Positions 52,637 to 61,726 are shown, counted from the stretch's first letter. The stretch: 64,000 bases of DNA from Streptomyces sp. Go-475 (GCF_003330845.1 NZ_CP026121.1:3081501-3145500), one strand, 5' to 3'. A program made the numbers and translations. Notes: a model not told the origin generated them from the letters alone.

Positions 52637-53967
52637 CCACGGTGTTCGACCCCTCGGCCGCCGCGGCCCAGGCCACCGACGCGATCCTCCACGACACCCT
52701 CCACGGCACGGCGCGCGGTGTGGTCGTCGACTCCCCGCCCGGCGCCGGCAAGTCCACGCTGGTGGTCCGCGCGGCGCTGGAACTGGCGGAGGCCGGTCAC
52801 CCGCTGATGGTGGTCGCGCAGACCAACGCCCAGGTCGACGACCTCGTCCTGCGGCTCGCCGAGAAGAACCCCGAGCTGCCGGTGGGGCGCCTGCACAGCA
52901 GTGACGCCGACCCGTACGACAAGGCGCTCGACGGCCTGGAGAACGTACGCAAGTCGGCCAAGGCGGCGGACCTCGCCGGGATGGCCGTGGTGATCTCGAC
53001 CGCCGCGAAGTGGGCGCACGTCAAGGTCGACGAGCCGTGGCGGCACGCCATCGTCGACGAGGCGTACCAGATGCGCTCGGACGCGCTGCTCGCGGTGGCC
53101 GGGCTGTTCGAGCGGGCGCTGTTCGTGGGCGACCCGGGGCAGCTCGACCCCTTCGCGATCGTGGGCAGCGAGCAGTGGGCGGGCCTCTCCTACGACCCGT
53201 CGGCCTCGGCGGTGACGACCCTGCTCGCGCACAACCCTGACCTGCCGCAGCACCGCCTGCCGGTCTCCTGGCGGCTCCCGGCCTCCGCGGCGCCCCTGGT
53301 CTCGGACGCCTTCTACCCCTACACGCCGTTCCGCAGCGGCACCGGCCACGGCGACCGCGCCCTGTCCTTCGCCGTGCCGTCGGACGGCTCGGGCCCCGAC
53401 CGGGTGATCGACGAGGCGGCCGCGTCGGGCTGGGGCCTGCTGGAGCTGCCCGCCCGGCACACCCCGCGCACGGACCCGGAGGCGGTACGGGCGGTGGCGA
53501 CGGTCGTCCGCCGCATGCTGGACCGCGGCGGCGCGGCGACCTCGGAACGCTCGCCCGACCCCTCGCCCCTGACCGCCGACCGGATCGCGGTCGGCACGGC
53601 CCACCGGGACCAGGCGGCGGCGGTCCGGACGGCCCTCGCCGACCTCGGCGTCACCGACGTGGTCGTGGACACGGCGAACCGGCTGCAGGGGCGCGAGTAC
53701 GACGTGACGGTGGTCCTGCACCCCCTCTCCGGCCGCCCCGACGCGACCGCGTTCCACCTGGAGACGGGCCGCCTCTGCGTCCTGGCCTCCCGCCACCGAC
53801 ACGCCTGCGTCGTGGTCTGCCGGGCGGGCGTGACCGACCTCCTGGACGACTATCCGTCGACGGAGCCGGTGCAGCTGGGGACGGTGGTGAAGTTCCCGGA
53901 CGGCTGGGAGGCCAACCACGCGGTGCTGGCGCATCTCGCGGAACACCGGGTGGCCTGGCGGCCATAG
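52633..53967 (+). CDS. Superfamily 1 (Upf1/Dna2-like) helicase
   Basis: The 444-residue ATPase has motif I SPPGAGKST (34-42), Ia VVAQTNAQVDDLVLRL, motif II VDEAYQM (141), motif III VGDPGQLDPF (165), and motif IV-like LPVSWRLP. Motif V is VVVDTANRLQGREYDVTVV and motif VI CVLASRHRHACVVV. The order and the DEA[YH] box are those of the Upf1/Dna2 branch. It is compact for a helicase, without obvious accessory domains, which fits those functions being supplied by the two upstream proteins. The GTG start overlaps the previous stop by 4 nt and follows GAGGAGGA. Confidence 0.85.
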   Translation: MTTVFDPSAAAAQATDAILHDTLHGTARGVVVDSPPGAGKSTLVVRAALELAEAGHPLMVVAQTNAQVDDLVLRLAEKNPELPVGRLHSSDADPYDKALDGLENVRKSAKAADLAGMAVVISTAAKWAHVKVDEPWRHAIVDEAYQMRSDALLAVAGLFERALFVGDPGQLDPFAIVGSEQWAGLSYDPSASAVTTLLAHNPDLPQHRLPVSWRLPASAAPLVSDAFYPYTPFRSGTGHGDRALSFAVPSDGSGPDRVIDEAAASGWGLLELPARHTPRTDPEAVRAVATVVRRMLDRGGAATSERSPDPSPLTADRIAVGTAHRDQAAAVRTALADLGVTDVVVDTANRLQGREYDVTVVLHPLSGRPDATAFHLETGRLCVLASRHRHACVVVCRAGVTDLLDDYPSTEPVQLGTVVKFPDGWEANHAVLAHLAEHRVAWRP

Positions 53968-54089
53968 CGAACGCGGGGTGGTGGAGCGGCCGTGTCCACC
54001 ACCGCGATGCCCACTTGCGCACCCGCGAGACAATGGACGGTGGCCCGTTCCACCTGGAGGGTCAGCGCGACGTACGAGGAGGAGAAGAC

Positions 54090-54458
54090 ATGGCGGAGCC
54101 CACGCCGCGTCGGAACGAACCGCGGCTACGCCCCGCGCCCCTGCTCTTCGAGCCCGCGGAGGCGGCCTCCGACCCTGAGCACTTCTTCGACCTCGAGTCG
54201 ATCGACGACCCGCGGGCGCTGCTGGCCCGGGCGACCGAGCTGACGCTGGCCTTCCGGGCGGCGGCGGACCGGGCGGTGGAGTTCCAGGCGATGGCCGCGG
54301 CCCAGCTGGCCGATCCGCGGCGGTTCGACCGGCTGACGACGGCGGACATCGCCGAGCGGGCCGAGTGGACCGAGGACTACGCCAAGAAGATGGTCGAGTT
54401 CGGGCGGGACCTGCTGCGGGGCGGCACCGAGGGCCGGGAGCCCGGCGACCCGGTGTGA
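54090..54458 (+). CDS. Hypothetical small helical protein
   Basis: The 122-residue protein starts at ATG 54090 after a very strong AGGAGGAG. A proline/arginine-rich N-terminus leads to FFDLESIDDPRALLARATELTLAFRAAADRAVEFQAMAAAQLADPRRFDRLTTADIAERAEWTEDYAKKMVEFGRDLL, a helical stretch with an HTH-like LTTADIAERAEWTEDYAKKMV. It could bind DNA, but no family is recognised. It lies 122 nt after the helicase and before a palindrome. Confidence 0.7.
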   Translation: MAEPTPRRNEPRLRPAPLLFEPAEAASDPEHFFDLESIDDPRALLARATELTLAFRAAADRAVEFQAMAAAQLADPRRFDRLTTADIAERAEWTEDYAKKMVEFGRDLLRGGTEGREPGDPV

Positions 54459-54476
54459 GACGGGCCGCACCGATCA

Positions 54477-54492
54477 CCTGGCATATGCCAGG
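54477..54492. promoter_or_regulatory. Perfect 16-bp palindrome (candidate operator)
   Basis: CCTGGCATATGCCAGG is a perfect palindrome, followed by a second small inverted repeat GGCGGG-x7-CCCGCC (54491-54509). It lies 90 nt before the gene at 54582 and 18 nt after the previous stop. Placement suggests an operator. Confidence 0.5.
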
Positions 54493-54581
54493 CGGGCAAG
54501 ATACCCGCCCCCACCCCCTCCTGTCCCGATTTCCGGCAACCCTCGGGAACCGCGCCCTCACGGCGGGTACACCTGGATGCC

Positions 54582-55190
54582 ATGAGCAGCGCATGGAACG
54601 CCTCCCACGTCACCCCCGACGGAGCCGCCTGGCTCGCCTCGGCAGGAACGTATCCGCGAAGCACGCTCGCCCTCTGGGAGGAGCGGCCGGACGCCCCGGT
54701 CGTGCTGCCCTGCGGGTCGGTCTTCGACGTGGTCAGCGCACCGGCCCTGTTCGGGCGCCGGATGCTGGACCGGCTGTGGGACGACGGCCCCGGCTCGGGC
54801 CCGGTCGCGGAGCTCCGCGGCAGGATGCTGCTGTTCGCCGCCCCGGGCACGGCCCAGCGGCTGCCGGCGCTGCTGGAGTGGGAGGAGTGGGGCACGCGGG
54901 GCGGGGACGCCCGGGAGAGCCGCCGCACGGACGCCGTACCCCCGCTGCTGTGCCACGGCACCGGCGACGCGGTGACCGTCCCGGCCCCCACACAGGGCGC
55001 CTCCCCCCTCACCCCCGCCCGCTCCACCGCCCGCTGGCTCGTCGCGCCGGACACCCGTCAGCCCTGGCTGCCGGGCCCCGAGGTCCTGCTGTGGGCGGCC
55101 GTGCGGGCGGCCCGCTCGGCCGTGCGGATATCGATTTTTCCTCCTCCGGACCAGGGTGCTAAGGTCTACGACGTCAGCAGGCGCCGCTAG
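54582..55190 (+). CDS. Primase/polymerase-like (Prim-Pol N-terminal family) protein overlapping tRNA-Lys
   Basis: The 202-residue protein SSAWNASHVTPDGAAWLASAGTYPRSTLALW, VVLPCGSVFDVVSAPALFGRRMLDRLW, LLCHGTGDAVTVPAP and RWLVAPDTRQPWLPGPEVLLWAAVRAAR resembles the small Streptomyces proteins labelled bifunctional DNA primase/polymerase. Catalytic acidic residues are not evident, so activity is doubtful. The conserved part ends near RAARSAVR. The last residues are encoded by the tRNA promoter region, and the stop codon TAG (55188-55190) is inside the tRNA-Lys gene. Confidence 0.65.
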   Translation: MSSAWNASHVTPDGAAWLASAGTYPRSTLALWEERPDAPVVLPCGSVFDVVSAPALFGRRMLDRLWDDGPGSGPVAELRGRMLLFAAPGTAQRLPALLEWEEWGTRGGDARESRRTDAVPPLLCHGTGDAVTVPAPTQGASPLTPARSTARWLVAPDTRQPWLPGPEVLLWAAVRAARSAVRISIFPPPDQGAKVYDVSRRR

Positions 55191-55254
55191 CTCAGTTGGT
55201 TAGAGCAGCTGACTCTTAATCAGCGGGTCCGGGGTTCGAGTCCCTGGCGGCGCA
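55181..55254 (+). tRNA. tRNA-Lys (anticodon CTT)
   Basis: Acceptor GCGCCGC (55181-55187) pairs with GCGGCGC (55247-55253), discriminator A55254. Anticodon stem GCTGA/TCAGC with loop CTCTTAA (anticodon 55215-55217); T arm with GGTTCGAGTCC. CCA is not encoded. TAAGGT at 55160-55165 is a likely -10 promoter element inside the upstream coding sequence. Confidence 0.97.
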
Positions 55255-55265
55255 CAGACGGTGGA

Positions 55266-55297
55266 AGGGCACCTCGCGGGAGCGAGGTGCCCTTTCG
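55266..55297 (+). terminator. Terminator of tRNA-Lys
   Basis: A perfect 12-bp stem AGGGCACCTCGC/GCGAGGTGCCCT (55266-55277, 55282-55293) with a GGGA loop is followed by TTCG. It also faces the convergent protease gene. Confidence 0.88.
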
Positions 55298-55313
55298 CAT
55301 GCCCGGAAGCCCT

Positions 55314-56636
55314 TCAACGGGCCACCATGATCTTGATCGTCCAGGCCCCCGAAGCCGTGCGCCCTTCCACCTCCACCCGTACCGCCTCCCCCGGCACCGT
55401 GAAGCTCTCCCCGAGGGCGATCGGCGCGTCCGCGAGGGGTGGGTAGACCGAGTCCTCCCAGCAGGCCTCGGTGCGCGGGTGGGCGTCGATCACCTCGATC
55501 GGCCCGCCCCCGGACTGCGCCCCGCCCCGCACCCGGTACACGAGCACCCCCTGCCGGCACGCCGCCGCGTCGTTGCCCACCGGCCCCCGCGCCTCGAAGG
55601 CGAGCACACTGTCGCGGCCCGTCCGCACGACGGCGAGCTTCGTGCCCCGCCCGAGCCCGAAGGCCGGCGCCCCGGCGGCGCCCGCCACCGGCACCCCCGG
55701 CCCCGCGGCCAGCGGCTCCAGCGTCAGCCGGGCGGGACCGGCGTCCTGCACACACCGCACCTGCCGCGGATCCAGCCAGCCCAGCTTCCACTTGTGCCAG
55801 CCGAACAGATCCGGCGCCAGTCCGAACTGGCTGCCCATCAGGTCCCAGTCACCGACGTGCGTGTCCCAGTCGCCCTTGCCGTCGGCGGGCCGGTGGTAGA
55901 GGTCGGGCAGGTCGAAGACGTGCCCGGTCTCATGGGCGAGGACGAGCCGGTCCGGCGGATGCTGCTCGAACACCGTGACGACCCGGCGCAGGTCGGTGCC
56001 GTCGGCCCGCATCGGGCTCGTGAGGTTCACGACCTTCGTCGCGTCGGAGTCCACGCCCGGCGCGTCCGGGTCGGCGACGAAGTACACGACGTCGTAGCGC
56101 GAGAAGTCCACCCGCGGGTCGGCCACGGCGAGCGCGTCGCGCAGGTAGGCGGCCCGGTGCTCGGGGCTCCAGTCGCGCTGTATGTCGTACGCGGTGGACG
56201 GCCGGGGCATCTGGATCCAGTGCCTCAGCGGGTGCGGGCGCAGTGTGAAGCGGCCGTAGGAGGCGCGCTCGAAGAAGCGGGTGGTGGCCGGGAAGTGGTC
56301 GGCGGTCAGCTCCTGCGGCGTGGTCAGCGGATGGGCGTCCGGGAAGGACAGGAAGACCATGACCGCGTCCAGGGCCCGGGCCGGGCGCGGATAGGCGGCG
56401 TTCCAGGTGTCCAGGCCCTCCGAGTGGTGGGCGTCGGTGCGGGTCAGGGCGCAGGGCGCGGCCGAGTCGGCCTCGGCGGCCGAGGGGCCGGTGCCGAGGG
56501 AGGTGGCGGCGAGCGCCGACATGGTGGTGAACACGGCCGCGGTGCTGCGCAGTCGGGCGCGCGGGAACGGACGCGGCACGGAGACCTCCGGGTACGGTTC
56601 GCGGGACACCGCACCCAGCCTGTGGTGATTTGTCAT
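55314..56636 (-). CDS. Secreted M6-type metalloprotease
   Basis: The 440-residue protein has a Sec-type leader (RARLRSTAAVFTTMSALAATSLGTGPSAAEA after a basic N-terminus). A catalytic domain contains the zinc motif LAHETGHVFDLPDLYH, with the HExxH glutamate present and a downstream Asp/His as in immune-inhibitor-A (M6) peptidases. DWDLMGSQFGLAPDLFGWHKWKLGWL is the family's Met-turn and following helix. A C-terminal beta-rich domain (VRVEVEGRTASGAWTIKI) ends the chain. ATG 56636 is chosen; an upstream in-frame ATG adds 29 unlikely residues. Substrates unknown. Confidence 0.83.
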   Translation of the reverse strand: MTNHHRLGAVSREPYPEVSVPRPFPRARLRSTAAVFTTMSALAATSLGTGPSAAEADSAAPCALTRTDAHHSEGLDTWNAAYPRPARALDAVMVFLSFPDAHPLTTPQELTADHFPATTRFFERASYGRFTLRPHPLRHWIQMPRPSTAYDIQRDWSPEHRAAYLRDALAVADPRVDFSRYDVVYFVADPDAPGVDSDATKVVNLTSPMRADGTDLRRVVTVFEQHPPDRLVLAHETGHVFDLPDLYHRPADGKGDWDTHVGDWDLMGSQFGLAPDLFGWHKWKLGWLDPRQVRCVQDAGPARLTLEPLAAGPGVPVAGAAGAPAFGLGRGTKLAVVRTGRDSVLAFEARGPVGNDAAACRQGVLVYRVRGGAQSGGGPIEVIDAHPRTEACWEDSVYPPLADAPIALGESFTVPGEAVRVEVEGRTASGAWTIKIMVAR

Positions 56637-56901
56637 ACCGCGCCCTGTTTGCCTGCACCAGTTGGGTGAGAAAGCCGAAAATTCGCGGAAGCCGACACCC
56701 CCGAAGCACTCACGGAACGTCACAACTGGTCGGGGGCCTGAAGAGGACGTCCAGGTGCGAGCAGAAACGATCTGGCAGAAGCGCGGACTGGCCGGGAAGA
56801 CTGGACACCGGCTGGAAGCCCCTGGAGCCAGCCTCTATGATCGGCACACTTTCCTGACCTTTCCTGCACGGACAGAGATCGAATACATGCGGGAGCGAGC
56901 G

Positions 56902-58746
56902 GTGAGCGGAACCTCCGAAGGGCCGGCGCCCGCGGCAGACCTCGACCGGCCGATCGTCACAGAGAGTGAGATTGATACGCCTCCCCGTACCGATCCCCGG
57001 CCGCAGCCGCCCTACCGCTCCGTCTTCACGACCGCCCCGCTCGCCATGGCCGTCGTCGACCGCGAGGGCCTCGTCGTCAGCGCCAACGACTCGCTCGCCG
57101 CGCTGCTCGGCGGCAGCCCGGACTCCCTCGCCGGATCCGTCGCCGCCGACCTGGTCGACCTCGGCTCCGACGCCCGCACCTGGCACGCCTACCGCGAGGT
57201 GCTGCGCGGCCGGCAGTCCCGGCTGCGCTGCACGCGCCGGCTGAAGCACCCCGACGGGCACTCGCTGTGGGTGCAGGTGACGGTCGCGCCGCTGCCCGCC
57301 GAGGACGGGGGCGTGCTGCTGTCGGTCGCCGACATCAGCGCCCGCCGGGAACTCCAGGCCCGGCTGCGGCACTTGCAGATGCACGACCCGGTGACCCGGC
57401 TGCCCAACCGCACGCTGTTCTTCGAACGCCTTTCGGCCGCGCTGGAGGCGGAGGCGTACGAGCAGAGCGGCACGGGCCGGATCGGGCTGTGCTACCTGGA
57501 CCTGGACGGCTTCAAGGCCATCAACGACACCCTCGGCCACCGCGTCGGCGACCGGCTGCTGGCCGCCGTCGCCGAGCGGCTCACGCGCTGCGCGGAGGAG
57601 GCCGGCCACTCCCGGCCCAGCATCCCGCTGGTGGCCCGGCTCGGCGGTGACGAGTTCGCGCTGCTCGTCGAGGACTCCACCGGCACCGAACAACTGGCCG
57701 AGCTGGCCGAGTCGGCGCTGCGGGCGATCCAGGACCCGTTCGACATCCTGGGCCAGCGGCTGTCGGTGTCGGCGTCGATCGGTGTCGTCGAACGGCACGC
57801 GGCCGGGACGAGCCCGACCGCCCTGATGCAGGCCGCGGACACGACCCTGTACTGGGCGAAGGCCGACGGCAAGGCCCGCTGGACGCTGTTCGACCCGGAG
57901 CGCAACGCCCACCGCATGACCCGCCAGGCCCTCGCCTCCACGCTCCGCCCGGCCATCGACCGGGGCGAGTTCCAGCTGGAGTACCAGCCGCTGGTCGGCA
58001 TGGAGGACGACCGGCTGCACGGGGTCGAGGCGCTCGTCCGCTGGAACCATCCGCAGTTCGGCGTCCTCACGCCGAATCGGTTCATCGGACTCGCGGAGGA
58101 GGACGGTTCGATCGTTCCGCTGGGCCGCTGGGTGCTGCGCACGGCCTGCCGGCAGGCCCGCCGCTGGCAGCTGGACCACCCCGACGGGCCGCCGATCTTC
58201 GTGAGCGTGAACGTGGCGGTCCGTCAGGTGTGGGACTCCGACCTGGTCGCGGACGTGGCCGAGACCCTGGCCGAGACGGGCCTCGCCCCGCACCTGCTGC
58301 AACTGGAGCTGACGGAGTCGGCGGTGATGGGCTCGGCGGGCCGTCCGCTGCAGGCGCTGAAGGCCCTCAGCGAGATGGGTGTCCGCATCGCCATCGACGA
58401 CTTCGGCACGGGCTACTCGAACCTGGCGTACCTGAGCCGGCTGCCGGTGTCGGTGCTGAAGCTGGACGGGTCCTTCGTGCGGGGCTTCCAGTACGACGAC
58501 CGGGAGGCGGCCGCCCGGGCGAACCCGGCCGACGAGGTCGTCGTCGAGGCGATGATCCAGCTGGCCCACCGGCTGGGCCTGACGGTCACCGCGGAGTGCG
58601 TGGAGACCTCGGCCCAGGCCACGCGGCTGCGGAGCATCGGCTGCGACACCGGACAGGGCTGGCTGTACTCCCGTCCGGTGCCGCCGGATCGCATCTCCGA
58701 GCTGCTGGGCACGCCGGGCGTTCAGGCGGGCGTCGGCAACCCGTAG
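56902..58746 (+). CDS. cdgA: c-di-GMP turnover protein CdgA-like (PAS-GGDEF-EAL)
   Basis: The 614-residue cytoplasmic protein. A PAS domain (residues about 38-160: [22 protein letters not shown]) precedes GGDEF (about 175-330: [13 protein letters not shown], intact [10 protein letters not shown]) and EAL (about 345-600: [41 protein letters not shown]). Both cyclase and phosphodiesterase signatures are complete. GTG 56902 with GGGAG just upstream is chosen; ATG 56887 is the alternative. The gene order fits S. coelicolor cdgA, a BldD target. No BldD box could be assigned confidently. It links to the orn gene earlier in the window, whose product degrades pGpG. Confidence 0.88.
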   Translation: MSGTSEGPAPAADLDRPIVTESEIDTPPRTDPRPQPPYRSVFTTAPLAMAVVDREGLVVSANDSLAALLGGSPDSLAGSVAADLVDLGSDARTWHAYREVLRGRQSRLRCTRRLKHPDGHSLWVQVTVAPLPAEDGGVLLSVADISARRELQARLRHLQMHDPVTRLPNRTLFFERLSAALEAEAYEQSGTGRIGLCYLDLDGFKAINDTLGHRVGDRLLAAVAERLTRCAEEAGHSRPSIPLVARLGGDEFALLVEDSTGTEQLAELAESALRAIQDPFDILGQRLSVSASIGVVERHAAGTSPTALMQAADTTLYWAKADGKARWTLFDPERNAHRMTRQALASTLRPAIDRGEFQLEYQPLVGMEDDRLHGVEALVRWNHPQFGVLTPNRFIGLAEEDGSIVPLGRWVLRTACRQARRWQLDHPDGPPIFVSVNVAVRQVWDSDLVADVAETLAETGLAPHLLQLELTESAVMGSAGRPLQALKALSEMGVRIAIDDFGTGYSNLAYLSRLPVSVLKLDGSFVRGFQYDDREAAARANPADEVVVEAMIQLAHRLGLTVTAECVETSAQATRLRSIGCDTGQGWLYSRPVPPDRISELLGTPGVQAGVGNP

Positions 58747-59813
58747 GCGTCGGCGATGAGTTCGTAGGAGCGCACGCGGACGTCTCCGCCGTGCGCGTTG
58801 GCCGTGATCATCAACTCGTCGGCGCCGGTGCGCTTGGCGAGGTCGTCCAGGCCGGAGCGGACCTCGTCCGGGGTGCCGTGGATGACGTTGGCGTTCCAGG
58901 AGTCGACGAAGTCGCGCTCCATCGGGCTGAACTCGTAGGCCTCCGCCTCCTCCGGGGTGGGCACGAGGCCGGGGCGGCCGGTGCGCAGCCGGACCATGCT
59001 GAGGGCGGCGGCCAGCACCTGGCGGCGGGCCTCCTTCTCCTCGTCGGCGGCGAGCGCGGAGACGCCGATCAGGGCGTACGGCCGGTCGAGCACGGCGGAC
59101 GGCTGGAAGGACTCGCGGTACAGGTCCAGGGCCGGGATGGTGTTCCGCGCCGAGAAGTGGTGGGCGAAGGCGAACGGCAGGCCGAGCGCCCCGGCCAGGC
59201 GGGCGCTGAAGCCGGAGGAGCCGAGCAGCCAGAGCGGCGGGCGGTGCGGGGACTGGACGCCGCCGCGGGACGTGGCCTGGACCGGGCCGGGGACGGCGTG
59301 GATGCGGCGGTAGGGATGCCCGTCGGGGAAGTCGTCGTCGAGGAAGCGGGTCAGCTCGGCGAGTTGCTCGGGGAAGTCGTCGGCGCCTTCGCCCAGCCGG
59401 TCGGTGCGGCGCAGGGCGGCGGCCGTGGCGCCGTCGGTGCCCGGCGCGCGGCCGAGGCCGAGGTCGATCCGGCCCGGGGCCATCGCCTCCAGCGTCCCGA
59501 ACTGCTCGGCGATCACCAGCGGGGCGTGGTTGGGCAGCATCACGCCGCCAGAGCCGAGGCGGATGCGGTCGGTGTGGGCGGCGAGGTGGGCGAGGATCAC
59601 GGCCGGGGACGAGGAGGCCACGCCCGGCATGGAGTGGTGCTCGGCGACCCAGTAGCGGTGGAAGCCGCGCCGCTCCGCGAGACGGGCCAGGTCGACGCTG
59701 GTGCGCAGCGCGTCGGTGGCGGTGCGGCCGGCCCCTACGGTGACCAGGTCCAGTACGGAGAGGGGGACGGGGGCGCTGCCCTGTGCTGCGCCGCGTATCT
59801 CGTCTGCCGCCAC
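58722..59813 (-). CDS. LLM-class flavin-dependent oxidoreductase (luciferase-like)
   Basis: The 363-residue TIM-barrel flavoprotein. [76 protein letters not shown] and [14 protein letters not shown] are hallmarks of the MsnO8/YhbW-type subgroup of bacterial luciferase-like monooxygenases. The GTG start follows AGGAGG. Its 3' end overlaps the convergent cdgA by 25 nt. Substrate unknown. Confidence 0.9.
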   Translation of the reverse strand: MAADEIRGAAQGSAPVPLSVLDLVTVGAGRTATDALRTSVDLARLAERRGFHRYWVAEHHSMPGVASSSPAVILAHLAAHTDRIRLGSGGVMLPNHAPLVIAEQFGTLEAMAPGRIDLGLGRAPGTDGATAAALRRTDRLGEGADDFPEQLAELTRFLDDDFPDGHPYRRIHAVPGPVQATSRGGVQSPHRPPLWLLGSSGFSARLAGALGLPFAFAHHFSARNTIPALDLYRESFQPSAVLDRPYALIGVSALAADEEKEARRQVLAAALSMVRLRTGRPGLVPTPEEAEAYEFSPMERDFVDSWNANVIHGTPDEVRSGLDDLAKRTGADELMITANAHGGDVRVRSYELIADAYGLPTPA

Positions 59814-59907
59814 GGTGGGGTGCCTCCTGCTGTGGGCCGTGTGCTGTCGTCCCGGCTCTAACAGGGGACTGTCTCCGGTTATTCCCGGCAGCTACGCCCC
59901 GGGGCGG

Positions 59908-60177
59908 TCAGGCGGCCTGCTCCCAGTCGCTCCGGGCGCAGTCGGGCGGGGGCGGGGAGTCGGTCTTCTCGCGAGCCCGCAGGACGATCCAGGCGAGGGC
60001 GGTCGCGCCGAAGAGCCACCACGGCAGGGTCCACACGACACCCCACCAGCCGACCCGGGGATGGACGAAGGCATCCGCGGCGGCGCTGATCATGGCCGCG
60101 GCCAGGCTCCAGCACAGCAGACGGGCGGAGAGCTGGACAGCGCTTGCGGGGGATCTGAACGGGCCCGGTGCGGCCAT
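59908..60177 (-). CDS. Small membrane protein
   Basis: The 89-residue protein has ATG 60177 behind AAGGA. Two hydrophobic helices (VQLSARLLCWSLAAAMISAAADAF and GWWGVVWTLPWWLFGATALAWIVL) connect through HPRVG, and a polar tail follows. No family recognised. Confidence 0.65.
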   Translation of the reverse strand: MAAPGPFRSPASAVQLSARLLCWSLAAAMISAAADAFVHPRVGWWGVVWTLPWWLFGATALAWIVLRAREKTDSPPPPDCARSDWEQAA

Positions 60178-60431
60178 CGGGGAATCCTTCACGGCACGAC
60201 TGGCTGCGGACGTGGCCAGTGTGCACGCGATGGACACCGGACGGGGAACGCGCTTTCGGTCAACTCAAGGGCCGCGTGATGCGGCGGAGTTGAGCATTCC
60301 TCAGCTTCCGGTGGAGTACGGGAGCGCATGTGCCCCACTTTGCCCCGAATAAGCGGTAGGACCGATTCCGGCCCGCATGGCAGGCCCGTTCGAGGGCACG
60401 GGCCCCTTCGATCGGCTGCCGGGAGGACGCC

Positions 60432-60635
60432 TTGGACTTCATGACGCGGCGTGCGGGGAGATGCCTGCGGGTGACATGCGCGGTCGCGGTGAGCCTGAAT
60501 GCCGTCGAGGCCGTCGGGGACCCGAGCGGAGCGGCGTGGACGGCGGTCCGGCTGGCAGCGACCGGGGCCTTCGCCCTCGCTCTGGTCGCCTGGGTCGCGC
60601 TGTGGGTGCTGCGGTGGCGCCGCGTGAGGGACTGA
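60432..60635 (+). CDS. Small membrane protein (first of a coupled pair)
   Basis: The 67-residue protein uses TTG 60432 behind GGGAGGACGCC; ATG 60441 is a possible internal alternative. A basic N-terminus MTRRAGRCLRVT is followed by two helices (CAVAVSLNAVEAVG; AVRLAATGAFALALVAWVALWVL) and ends in RWRRVRD, positive-inside on both ends. The stop overlaps the next start by one base (TGATG). Confidence 0.55.
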   Translation: MDFMTRRAGRCLRVTCAVAVSLNAVEAVGDPSGAAWTAVRLAATGAFALALVAWVALWVLRWRRVRD

Positions 60636-60904
60636 TGAGCGGGCGGACGCGCGGGACCGGCCGGCGTGACCGTCGGCGCGGTGCCTGGGCGGTGGGCGCC
60701 TTCGGGGCCGTGGTCGCCGCGCCGGGGCGCCTGCTCGACTCCGGTTTCGGCTGGGACCTCCTCCTGGCCGCGGCGGTCGGGGCCGCCACGGGCGCGGTCG
60801 TCGGCTTCGGCTTCCCCTCCGTCCTGTCCCGGCGGCGCCGGGAACGGCCCGCCGTCCCGCCGCCGCCGCATCCACCGCCCCCGCCGCCCGAGCGGAGGGC
60901 ATGA
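60635..60904 (+). CDS. Small membrane protein (second of a coupled pair)
   Basis: The 89-residue protein overlaps the previous stop by one base. A basic head (SGRTRGTGRRDRRRG), two hydrophobic helices (AWAVGAFGAVVAAPGRLL; LLLAAAVGAATGAVVGFGFPSVL) and a polyproline tail before ERRA. The stop is inside the first copy of a 33-bp repeat. Function unknown. Confidence 0.55.
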   Translation: MSGRTRGTGRRDRRRGAWAVGAFGAVVAAPGRLLDSGFGWDLLLAAAVGAATGAVVGFGFPSVLSRRRRERPAVPPPPHPPPPPPERRA

Positions 60905-60993
60905 GGCCGCCTCACGGAGAGGCGACGGAGGGCATGAGGCCGCGTCACAGGGAGGCGACGGAGCGTATGAGGCCGCCTCACCGAAACGCGGGG
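60895..60993. repeat. Three 33-bp tandem repeats at a gene 3' end
   Basis: Copies at 60895, 60928 and 60961 share GAGGGCATGAGGCCGC; the third is degenerate at its end. The first copy contains the TGA of the upstream gene, and the third stops just before the convergent racemase-family stop (60995). Confidence 0.85.
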
Positions 60994-60994
60994 C

Positions 60995-61726
60995 TCACGC
61001 CTGGATGATCGGCTCCCGGGTGAACAGCGCCCCCAGTTCCGGTGCGTTGACCCGGCGGTCGGCCAGGCGCAGGGCCTCCCAGACCGTGACCTGGTTGGCG
61101 GTGAGGACCGGCTTGCCGAGTTCCTTCTCCAGGGCCGGGATGTGCGCGGCCGTGTGCAGGGCCGTGTCGGGCAGGAGGAGGGCCTCGGCGTCGGGGTGGT
61201 CGGAGTTCCGGGCCAGTTCGAGGAGTTCCGCCTCGCCCCAGGTGCCGACCTCGGCCGCCGTGATGATGCCGGAGCTGCTGACCGACACGACGTCGACGCC
61301 GTCCGCGCGGAGGAACTGCGCGAAGAGCTGCGCCACGTCCTCCGGGTACGTCGCCCCGATCGCGACCCGCCGCACCCCCAGCTCCCGTACCGCGTGCACG
61401 AACGCGAAGGACGTCGAGGAGGCCGGCATGCCCGCCGTCTGGGCCAGCGCGCGCACCTGTTCCTGCGCGCCGTCCCAGCCGTAGACGAAGCTGCCGCTCG
61501 TGCAGGCCCACACCACGGCGTCCGCGCCGGCGTGCCGCAGCTCCTGGACGCCGGCCGCGAGCCGCCCGGCCGCGCCCATCTCCAGCAGCGCGTCCACCCG
61601 GTGCGCGTCCTCACCGATGTCGGTGTGCACCAGGTCCACCCGGATGTCGCTGCCCAGCAACTGCTCGATGCGCGGATAGTCGTCCTCGGCGGAGTGGCCC
61701 GGGTAGAGGAATCCCAGTGCTGTCAT
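60995..61726 (-). CDS. Asp/Glu-racemase superfamily protein (maleate-isomerase-like)
   Basis: The 243-residue protein has the two cysteine-bearing half-sites of the family in altered form. The first is present in VVWACTSGSFVYGW (Cys about 74). The second is replaced by EALLLPDTALHT, which has no cysteine. AMP-like glycine loops and ITAAEVGTW, VLTANQVTVWEALRLA match arylmalonate-decarboxylase/maleate-isomerase relatives. One-cysteine members are decarboxylases or are inactive. It starts at ATG 61726 behind AGGAAGG and overlaps the upstream paralogue by 4 nt. Confidence 0.8.
   Translation of the reverse strand: MTALGFLYPGHSAEDDYPRIEQLLGSDIRVDLVHTDIGEDAHRVDALLEMGAAGRLAAGVQELRHAGADAVVWACTSGSFVYGWDGAQEQVRALAQTAGMPASSTSFAFVHAVRELGVRRVAIGATYPEDVAQLFAQFLRADGVDVVSVSSSGIITAAEVGTWGEAELLELARNSDHPDAEALLLPDTALHTAAHIPALEKELGKPVLTANQVTVWEALRLADRRVNAPELGALFTREPIIQA

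Noticed and set aside
51835..54594. 919-codon minus-strand open frame opposite the helicase
   Set aside because: The helicase on the plus strand has the complete SF1 motif series; the minus frame has none and shows antisense-type composition.
55181..55254. tRNA-Lys as a phage or ICE attachment site
   Set aside because: No integrase gene and no duplicate of the tRNA 3' end were seen nearby.
56650..56901. BldD-type half sites (GTCAC, GTGAG) before cdgA
   Set aside because: cdgA is a known BldD target in S. coelicolor, but I could not find a convincing paired site and short half sites are frequent by chance.
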